From Acidobacteriota bacterium (GTDB taxonomy: Bacteria; Acidobacteriota; Terriglobia; Terriglobales; Acidobacteriaceae): a stretch of 12,666 nucleotides of DNA. The stretch covers positions 527 to 13,192 of the forward strand of contig JAJZFE010000427.1 in NCBI GenBank assembly GCA_021798655.1, given 5' to 3'. Each line of letters begins with the position of its first letter. Position 1 is the first letter of the stretch. Under the pieces are notes generated by a model. That model had not been told where the DNA came from, ran no database searches, and was given only the letters and a program-made list of their open reading frames with translations. Both the position numbers and the translations under genes were made by a program. Shown here in pieces: positions 1 through 5,554 of the stretch.

Positions 1-1
1 C

Positions 2-1048
2 ATCTCGGCGGGCGCGGCGGAGGCGGTGTATGGCGAGGGCAAGCTGTCGCTGCCGGGGAACGCGTCGATCGAGGGGAACGATTTTATTCAGCCGAGCGCG
101 TTTCCGACGGCGGAGTACTGCGGACACTGTCATCGCGAGGCGTATGCGGAGTGGCGGCAGGCGCTGCACTCGAACTCGTTTCGGACGCCGTTCTATCAGA
201 CGAGCGTGAACCTGTTGCGCGACGAGAAGGGTATTGCGTTTACGCGGCACTGCGATAGCTGCCACAACCCGATCGGCGTGGTGTCGGGTGCGCTGGACGC
301 CCATGCGACGGTGGACCGCAGCTTCGATGCCGACGGGCTGACGTGCATGACGTGCCACTCTATACAACAGGTGGACAGCAAGCTGGGCAACGGCAGCTAC
401 ACGATGGCGGTGCCGGCGGTGATGGTGGATGAGAATGGCAAGCGCATGCCGGGCATGGTGCCGGACGCGGAGATTCTCGCGCACCTGGACCGGCACTCGA
501 AGGCGGTGATGCAGAAGATCTATCAATCGCCGGAGTTCTGCTCGGCGTGCCACAAGGCGAACCTGCCGGTGATGCTGAACGACTACAAGTGGATTCGGGC
601 GTTCAGTGCGTATGACGAGTGGCAGGGGTCGAAGTACTCGAAGCAGAACCCGCTGGTGTTTTACACGGCGGACTTCACGACGTGCCAGGGCTGCCATATG
701 AAGCGCGAGGCGATCAGCCTGCCGGATCCGGGAGCGAAGAAGGGGATGCTGGCGTCGCACCGCTGGCTGGCGGGGAACACGGCGGTGCCGTTTTATTACG
801 GCTTCAACGAACAGTTGAAACGGACGGAGGAGTTTCTGCAGTCAGGGAACTATCTGAACGTGGATGTGTTCGGGCTGAAGGTGGCGGGTTCGGATGCGCT
901 GATCGCGCCGCTGGGGTCGGTGGCGTTTACGGTGCCGCCGCAGCGGACGCTGGAGACGTATGTGGTGGTGCAGAGCAAGTTCATTGGACACTGCGGACGC
1001 TGGAGACGTATGTGGTGGTGCAGAGCAAGTTCATTGGACACTCGCTGA
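2..1048 (+). CDS. 5' fragment: pentahaem cytochrome c domain (cytochrome c554-like), partial
   Basis: Five CxxCH covalent haem c motifs are visible: CGHCH (119-133), CDSCH (251-265), CMTCH (344-358), CSACH (539-553) and CQGCH (683-697). The first sits in a context (CGHCHREAYAEWRQALHSN) typical of the cytochrome c554/c-prime class, where a C..CH is followed by a Tyr/Trp-containing helix and a further His that can be a distal haem ligand. Proteins of this class attach haem outside the cytoplasm, so a Sec signal is expected upstream, beyond the left edge. GTG at 26 is the first start-like codon but is unlikely to be the real start, because the frame is already open before it. The last 18 codons or so (after about base 990) are out-of-frame translation of the second repeat copy. 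Its redox partner and substrate cannot be read from the sequence. Confidence 0.75.
   Translation: MSAGAAEAVYGEGKLSLPGNASIEGNDFIQPSAFPTAEYCGHCHREAYAEWRQALHSNSFRTPFYQTSVNLLRDEKGIAFTRHCDSCHNPIGVVSGALDAHATVDRSFDADGLTCMTCHSIQQVDSKLGNGSYTMAVPAVMVDENGKRMPGMVPDAEILAHLDRHSKAVMQKIYQSPEFCSACHKANLPVMLNDYKWIRAFSAYDEWQGSKYSKQNPLVFYTADFTTCQGCHMKREAISLPDPGAKKGMLASHRWLAGNTAVPFYYGFNEQLKRTEEFLQSGNYLNVDVFGLKVAGSDALIAPLGSVAFTVPPQRTLETYVVVQSKFIGHCGRWRRMWWCRASSLDTR
943..1042 (+). repeat. Perfect 50-bp tandem direct duplication inside the cytochrome/TPR gene
   Basis: Bases 943-992 and 993-1042 are identical over all 50 positions. Identity ends exactly at both sides (a at 942 against t at 992; g at 993 against c at 1043). 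Each copy starts gcggacgctggagacg and ends ttcattggacact. Both can encode the peptide TLETYVVVQSKFIGH, copy 1 in the upstream frame and copy 2 in the downstream frame. This shows that the unit was a single coding stretch before duplication. Confidence 0.95.
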
Positions 1049-2130
1049 TCCCGGAGGTGCGCGACCTGTACGAGGCGTGGGTGTCGTTCAAGGTGACGGA
1101 CGCGGCGGGCAGGACGGTGTACGAGAGCGGGTATCTGCGCCCGGACGGCACGCTCGATCCTGGCGCGCACAGCTTTACGAACCGGCCGGTGAACGCGGCG
1201 GGCGGGTTTGTGGACAACCACAAGGTGTGGACGATCCATGCGGTGGCGTATGACAACACGATCCAGTCAGGACGGTCGGCGCTGGTGCGGTATCGGTTCG
1301 ATGTGCCGGAGGGAGTGCGCTGGCCGATTACGGTGAAGGCGGCGGTGGAGTATCGGCACTTGCGGCAGACGTACCTGAACAATGTGCTGGGGCCGCAGCA
1401 TCCGGCGTATCCGGTGGTGGAGATCGCGTCGCGGTCGCGGACGATCAGCCTGGGCGAGAATCCTGTGACGCCACCGACGCCGAACGACAACGCGGATTGG
1501 ATGCGGTGGAACAACCTGGGCATCGGTTTGCTGGACGAGCTGCAATATGCGGACGCGATGCGCGCGTTCGAGCAGGTGGTGAAGCTGCGGCCGGAGTACA
1601 AGGACGGGTACATCAACGAGGCGCTGAACGACATTGAGTGGGAGAAGTATAAGGAGGCGCGCGCACCGCTGGAGAAGGCGCTGGCGCTGGCTCCGAAGGA
1701 TGCACGCGCGCTGTACTACATGGCGCTGGTGGAGCGACGCAGCGGCCACCCGGCAGCGGAGATTGCAGACCTGCAGGAGGTGGTGCGGCAGTATCCGCAG
1801 GCGCGCGATGCGTTGCGCGAGCTGGGCATCAGCTACTATCAGGGGCACCGGCCGGAGGATGCCGTGGCGACGTTCAAGCAGCTGCAGGCGGTGGACCCGG
1901 ATGACTTGGCGGCGCATTACAACCTGGCGATTCTGTATCGCAGGCTGGGAATGAAGGCGGAGGCGAAGAAGGAGTCGGCGCAGTATGCGATGAAGTGGAT
2001 TGATCCGGCGGCGCCGACGTACTCGCTGGATTATTTGAGGAAGCATCCGGAGCTGTCGAACGAGAGCGTGCCGTGGCATGTACACGCGGAGACGGCCGGG
2101 ACGACGGGGAGTGGAGTGGGAGAGCCGTGA
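1012..2130 (+). CDS. 3' fragment: linker domain plus about five tetratricopeptide repeats
   Basis: This is the remainder of the cytochrome protein, in the frame that continues from the second copy of the 50-bp repeat. Bases 1043 to about 1490 encode a beta-rich region (VSFKVTDAAGRTVYESGY and following). About 1495-1995 encodes roughly five TPR units, recognisable by the W..LG..L....Y..A...F and A.a..P.d pattern: WNNLGIGLLDELQYADAMRA, then EARAPLEKALALAPKDA, AEIADLQEVVRQYPQAR, DAVATFKQLQAVDPDD and a final NLAILYRRLGMKAEA helix pair. TPRs bind proteins or peptides. If expressed alone it would need restart within copy 2. GTG codons at 1012, 1015 and 1018 follow a GGAG at 1002-1005 and lie just before the upstream TGA at 1046-1048, so stop-restart is conceivable, but the product would have no export signal. 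The start given is therefore only nominal. Confidence 0.6.
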   Translation: MVVQSKFIGHSLIPEVRDLYEAWVSFKVTDAAGRTVYESGYLRPDGTLDPGAHSFTNRPVNAAGGFVDNHKVWTIHAVAYDNTIQSGRSALVRYRFDVPEGVRWPITVKAAVEYRHLRQTYLNNVLGPQHPAYPVVEIASRSRTISLGENPVTPPTPNDNADWMRWNNLGIGLLDELQYADAMRAFEQVVKLRPEYKDGYINEALNDIEWEKYKEARAPLEKALALAPKDARALYYMALVERRSGHPAAEIADLQEVVRQYPQARDALRELGISYYQGHRPEDAVATFKQLQAVDPDDLAAHYNLAILYRRLGMKAEAKKESAQYAMKWIDPAAPTYSLDYLRKHPELSNESVPWHVHAETAGTTGSGVGEP

Positions 2131-4028
2131 AGAAACGCGTGGATCGCAGAGGATTTATCAAGTCGTTGAGCCGAACGGCGCTGGTGCTGCCGTTTGCGGA
2201 CATTCTGGCGCTGGCTGCTCCGCCGCAGCAACAGCAGCAGACGCCGGCGAAGATAGGGCCGCAGGAGCGCAGCTATGACGCGCGCCCCGCGCCTCCGCCG
2301 ACGGACGGGCCGAAGTCGCCGATAGAGGGCACGCCGCTGGGTGTGAGCTTTGTGGACGTGGCGGCGCAGGCCGGGCTGACGCAGGAGACGATCTACGGCG
2401 GCAAGCTGACAAACAAGTATCTGTTGGAGACGACGGGGTGCGGGCTCGCGTTCTACGACTACGACAACGATGGGTGGCAGGACCTGTTTCTGGTTAATGG
2501 CTGGCGGCTGGAAGGGTTTCCGTCGGGGCTGGAGCCGCGCTGTCACCTGTTCAAGAACAACCGCGACGGCACGTTTACCGATGTGACCAAAGGCTCCGGG
2601 CTGGAGCACAGGACGGGTTGGGGGCAGGCCTGTTGCGTGGGCGACTACGACAACGATGGCAACGACGATCTGTTTGTGACCTACTACGGGCAGAACGCGC
2701 TGTATCGCAACAACGGCAACGGTACGTTTACGGATGTGACGGAGAAGGCCGGCCTGTTGCAGCCGGGGCCTAAGATTCGCTGGAACACGGGATGCACGTT
2801 TGTCGACTATGACCGCGACGGGCATCTCGATCTGTTTGTCGCGAACTACGTGGACTTTGACCTGAAGACGGCGCCGACGCCGGAGGATGGCCCCTGCACG
2901 TACAAGGGAATGCTGGTGGCGTGCGGTCCGCCGGGGCTCGCCGGTGGGCGCAACATTCTGTATCACAACAACGGCAACGGCACGTTCAGCGATGTGAGCG
3001 AGAAGAGCGGCATGTGGACGGCGGTGGGGACGTATGGGTTGAGCGTCGCGGCGTCGGATCTGGACAACGATGGCTGGCCGGACATCTATGTGGCGAACGA
3101 TTCGGCGCCGGCGACGCTGTACCAGAACCAGAAGGACGGCACGTTCCGCGACATTGCGATCGAGGCGGGCGCGGCGCTGTCGGCAGAGGCCAAGCCGCAG
3201 GCAGGGATGGGGGTGTCGATCGGCGACTACAACCGCGACGGCTCGATGGATGTTGTGAAGACGAACTTTGCGGGCGATACGGACTCGCTGTACACGAACC
3301 TGGGCGATGCGACGTTTGAGGATCATACGTATCCCGGCGGGCTGGGGGAGAATACGCGGCTGCTGGGCTGGGGCGTGGGGTTCTTTGACATGGACAACGA
3401 TGGCTGGCCGGACATCCTGATGTCGAACGGGCATGTGTACCCGGAGGTGGATCGGTCGAAGGCTGACTTGAAGTATGCCGAGCACAAGTATCTGTATCGC
3501 AACCTGCAGAACGGACGGTTTGAGGATGTGACGATGCAGGGCGGGCCGGGGATCCTGGAGAACGCGCCGGCGCGGGGCTGCGCGTTTGGCGACTACGACA
3601 ACGACGGCGACATCGATGTGGTGGTGAACTGCATCAACTCGGTGCCGCAGCTGCTGCGCTGCGACTCGACGCTGAACCGGAGCTGGATCAAGATCAAGCT
3701 GGTGGGCACGCGGTCGAACCGGTCGGGCATTGGGAGCCGCGTGATTGTGACGACGAAGACGCAGCCCGATGCAGCGAAGGCGCTGCAGCAGACCGATGAG
3801 CTGCGCAGTGGGGGCAGCTACTTCTCGCAGAACGATATGCGGCTGCACTTCGGGCTGGACCAGGCGAAGAAGGTGGATGTAGTGGAGATTCGCTGGCTGA
3901 GCGGGCAGGTGGATCGCATCAAGGACCTGGCGGTGAACCAGCTCTACGTGATTCAGGAAGGTGGAAAGATTCTGCAATCAGGGCCGTTGAAGCCGGCCAC
4001 GGAGAAGGGTGCGAAGGGGAAGAGTTGA
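2127..4028 (+). CDS. CRTAC1-family protein: Tat signal, FG-GAP/VCBS beta-propeller, ASPIC/UnbV domain
   Basis: A 633-residue protein predicted to act outside the cytoplasm. I chose GTG 2127 as the start because it overlaps the preceding stop (GTGA) and puts a twin-arginine motif, DRRGFIK (residues 6-12), at the N-terminus, followed by a hydrophobic stretch to about residue 31. A longer start at 2073 would bury this signal. A short Gln run (34-38) and a Pro-rich linker follow. Seven Ca-binding DxDxDG-type loops typical of FG-GAP/VCBS blades lie at residues 111-116, 173-178, 227-232, 311-316, 367-372, 421-426 and 489-494; the fifth is DYNRDG. Residues about 518-611 match the ASPIC/UnbV domain (GIGSRV, SGGSYFSQND, FGLDQAKKVDVVEIRWLSG). 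The family resembles eukaryotic CRTAC1 and integrin-alpha propellers. Its bacterial role is not established, but adhesion or carbohydrate/protein binding is plausible. It is translationally coupled to the cytochrome/TPR gene, which suggests a shared job. Confidence 0.92.
   Translation: MKKRVDRRGFIKSLSRTALVLPFADILALAAPPQQQQQTPAKIGPQERSYDARPAPPPTDGPKSPIEGTPLGVSFVDVAAQAGLTQETIYGGKLTNKYLLETTGCGLAFYDYDNDGWQDLFLVNGWRLEGFPSGLEPRCHLFKNNRDGTFTDVTKGSGLEHRTGWGQACCVGDYDNDGNDDLFVTYYGQNALYRNNGNGTFTDVTEKAGLLQPGPKIRWNTGCTFVDYDRDGHLDLFVANYVDFDLKTAPTPEDGPCTYKGMLVACGPPGLAGGRNILYHNNGNGTFSDVSEKSGMWTAVGTYGLSVAASDLDNDGWPDIYVANDSAPATLYQNQKDGTFRDIAIEAGAALSAEAKPQAGMGVSIGDYNRDGSMDVVKTNFAGDTDSLYTNLGDATFEDHTYPGGLGENTRLLGWGVGFFDMDNDGWPDILMSNGHVYPEVDRSKADLKYAEHKYLYRNLQNGRFEDVTMQGGPGILENAPARGCAFGDYDNDGDIDVVVNCINSVPQLLRCDSTLNRSWIKIKLVGTRSNRSGIGSRVIVTTKTQPDAAKALQQTDELRSGGSYFSQNDMRLHFGLDQAKKVDVVEIRWLSGQVDRIKDLAVNQLYVIQEGGKILQSGPLKPATEKGAKGKS
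3061..3416 (+). repeat. 26-bp exact direct repeats in two FG-GAP blades of the CRTAC1-like gene
   Basis: Bases 3061-3086 and 3391-3416 are identical over 26 bp and encode the blade core DNDGWPDI twice. They lie 330 bp apart, a multiple of three, so recombination between them would remove 110 residues in frame. The most likely cause is conserved blade sequence plus strong codon bias. Confidence 0.8.
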
Positions 4029-4285
4029 TTCGCACGCGTTGAGACCAGGACGTGGTGGGAGCGGATCGATGTGGTGAGCGATCCACCGTCAGGGCGAGAC
4101 GTTGATCGCCTGCAACTATTCAGGGGAGGTGTAACGTCAAACCTGTGTAGAAACAAGTTTCTGTCACAATTGAGAGACGATGCAGCTGACCGGAGGCGGG
4201 ATCGCGCAGTGCGAGCCTGACGGTGGAGCGGCATCTGTGTTCAACACAGCAGGATGTACCCATTCCAACGCAAGACAAGAGAGAC
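4029..4285. other. Gene-free spacer between the CRTAC1-like gene and the efflux operon
   Basis: These 257 bp hold no convincing gene. Just after the CRTAC1-like stop is an inverted repeat with 6-bp arms (GGATCG 4063-4068, CGATCC 4079-4084), and then a weaker one (GGCGA 4093-4097, TCGCC 4106-4110). Neither is followed by a T-run, so a Rho-independent terminator is not supported. A purine-rich GGGGAGG at 4123-4129 looks like a Shine-Dalgarno but has no useful reading frame after it. The stretch 4130-4175 is visibly more AT-rich than its surroundings, as expected for a promoter or operator region, but I could not place convincing -35/-10 boxes. No regulator gene lies next to the efflux operon within this window. 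Confidence 0.5.
4149..4162. promoter_or_regulatory. 14-bp palindrome, possible operator of the efflux operon
   Basis: AGAAAC-AA-GTTTCT is a perfect inverted repeat with 6-bp arms and a 2-bp centre, in the AT-rich part of the spacer, 123 bp upstream of the chosen membrane-fusion-protein start. Dyad sites of this size and position are typical of dimeric repressors or response regulators that control RND pumps, but no specific regulator can be named from the sequence. Confidence 0.3.
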
Positions 4286-5554
4286 ATGTTGCCACCCGAA
4301 TCGAATGGAGCTTCGCACAGCAGTCCGATGACACAGTATGAGGAGCCGGAGCGCGGTCCGGGCCAGAGCACGACCATGAAGGTGATCATCTGGGTCGCTG
4401 TGCTGGCCGTGTTTGCGGCCGCCTATGTGTTGATTGAACGGCACCAGGGCGTGCCGGAGCAGAACGCTGGAGGACGTCGCGGCGGGATGGGCGGCGCGGT
4501 GTCGTTGACGGCGGCCAAGGCGCGGAGCGGCGACATCGGGGTCTATGTGGACGGCATCGGGACGGTGACGCCGGTGTACACGTCGAACATTGTGAACGAA
4601 GTGGCAGGGCAGGTGACGGCGGTGCGCTACACCGAGGGGCAGATGGTGTCGAAGGGCACGCCGCTGGTGGAGATTGATCCGCGTCCGTTTGAGGCGACGC
4701 TGATGCAGGCGCAGGGAACGCTGCAGCGCGATCAGAACCTGCTGGCACAGGCGCAGATGGACCTGGATCGGTATCGCGGCGCATGGGCGAAGAATGCGAT
4801 TCCGAAGCAGACGCTCGATGATCAGGAGAAGATTGTGCTGCAGGATGAGGGCACGGTGAAGCTGGATCAGGGCGTGGTGCAGTTTGACCAGGTGCAGCTT
4901 TCGTTCTGCCACATTACGTCGCCGATTGCGGGCCGTGTGGGCCTGCGGCTGGTCGATCCGGGCAACGTGCTGGCGGCCAACGGCACGTCTCCGCTGGCTG
5001 TGGTGACGCAGATCACGCCGATCACTGTGGTGTTCACGGTTCCTGAAGACAGCCTGAGCCTGATTCAGCCGCAGTTGAAGGCCCACGCGAAGTTGAGTGT
5101 GGAGGCGCTGGACCGCACCAATGAGACCGAAGTGGGAACCGGCACACTGCTGACGCTGGACAACCAGATTGATACAACGACTGGCGCGGTGAAGGCGCGG
5201 GCGGTCTTTGCGAACGCGGATGGCAGCTTGTATCCGAACCAGTTTGTGAATGCGCGGCTGCTGGTGAACACGCTGCACCATGTGACGCTGGTGCCGACTT
5301 CGACGATCCAGCACAACGGGCCGCGGGCATTCGTATTTGTCATCGATGGGGGCGTGGCGCACATGCGTGATGTGCAGGAAGGTGTCACGGATGGCGACAC
5401 GACATCGGTGACGGGGATCAATCCTGGCGACACGCTGGCGTTCACGGGATTTGAGAAGCTGCAGGAAGGCTCGAAGGTGTCGATCATCACCGGCAGCGGT
5501 GCGGGCAAGGGCAGCAAGGCAGGCCACGCAACCAGCGGGAGCAGCGCCCCTTGA
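4286..5554 (+). CDS. mdtA: RND efflux membrane-fusion (periplasmic adaptor) protein, MdtA/MuxA-like
   Basis: A 422-residue adaptor that would link the inner-membrane RND pumps to the outer-membrane channel. One N-terminal membrane anchor lies at about residues 32-50 ([19 protein letters not shown]), and there is no lipobox. A Gly/Arg-rich linker follows. The lipoyl halves lie at about 92-131 ([22 protein letters not shown]) and 207-240 ([18 protein letters not shown]), around a coiled-coil hairpin at about 133-205. The beta-barrel carries the family hallmark [18 protein letters not shown] and [13 protein letters not shown] (291-329). The C-terminus has a Gly/Ser/Lys-rich tail from about 402. 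Start choice: ATG 4286 has a purine-rich agagag just upstream. GTG 4223 in the same frame would add 21 residues without a clear ribosome site, and ATG 4328 has none. The stop overlaps the start of the next gene by 4 nt, so it is the first gene of the pump operon. Confidence 0.93.
   Translation: MLPPESNGASHSSPMTQYEEPERGPGQSTTMKVIIWVAVLAVFAAAYVLIERHQGVPEQNAGGRRGGMGGAVSLTAAKARSGDIGVYVDGIGTVTPVYTSNIVNEVAGQVTAVRYTEGQMVSKGTPLVEIDPRPFEATLMQAQGTLQRDQNLLAQAQMDLDRYRGAWAKNAIPKQTLDDQEKIVLQDEGTVKLDQGVVQFDQVQLSFCHITSPIAGRVGLRLVDPGNVLAANGTSPLAVVTQITPITVVFTVPEDSLSLIQPQLKAHAKLSVEALDRTNETEVGTGTLLTLDNQIDTTTGAVKARAVFANADGSLYPNQFVNARLLVNTLHHVTLVPTSTIQHNGPRAFVFVIDGGVAHMRDVQEGVTDGDTTSVTGINPGDTLAFTGFEKLQEGSKVSIITGSGAGKGSKAGHATSGSSAP

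Larger units (their letters stand above)
1..2130 (+). pseudogene. Multihaem cytochrome c / TPR protein gene, frameshifted by a 50-bp tandem duplication; 5' end outside window
   Basis: Seen: one frame is open from base 2 to a TGA at 1046-1048. A second frame carries the rest of the same protein to the TGA at 2128-2130. The switch lies exactly at a perfect 50-bp tandem duplication (943-992, 993-1042). Since 50 is not a multiple of 3, the second copy is read out of frame and gives a meaningless tail rich in Trp, Arg and Cys before the stop. Deleting one copy gives a continuous reading frame of 692 residues within the window (the start lies upstream, since no stop interrupts the frame back to base 2). 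The restored order is five CxxCH haem sites, a beta-rich linker domain, then TPRs. Inference: the intact ancestor was a periplasmic or surface-exposed cytochrome whose TPRs bind a partner. The break is either a recent mutation or an assembly error. The gene is directly coupled to the CRTAC1-like gene at 2127. Confidence 0.8.

Noticed and set aside
619..1002. Apparent start at 619 for the TPR half
   Set aside because: Before the duplication this frame encodes a Gly/Glu/Val-rich shadow of the haem domain. Real homologous protein in this frame begins only in the second repeat copy.
943..1048. Programmed ribosomal frameshift joining the two halves
   Set aside because: No slippery heptamer or downstream structure is evident, and the exact 50-bp duplication fully explains the frame change.
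2031..3977. Long open frame on the minus strand (648 codons) across the CRTAC1-like gene
   Set aside because: It is rich in Arg, His, Val and Pro with no recognisable domain, and mirrors the sense gene's codon bias. Similar minus-strand frames lie under the adaptor and pump genes (for example 4241-5563 and 8284-8826).
4063..4084. Rho-independent terminator after the CRTAC1-like gene
   Set aside because: Arms are only 6 bp with a 10-nt loop and no T-run follows.
4223..4285. GTG 4223 as the start of the adaptor protein
   Set aside because: The extra 21 residues lack hydrophobic or conserved character, and the upstream region lacks a Shine-Dalgarno. ATG 4286 is better supported, though not certain.
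4180..4344. Small open frame from ATG 4180 ahead of the adaptor gene
   Set aside because: It overlaps the adaptor start in another frame, has no clear ribosome site and resembles no known leader peptide.
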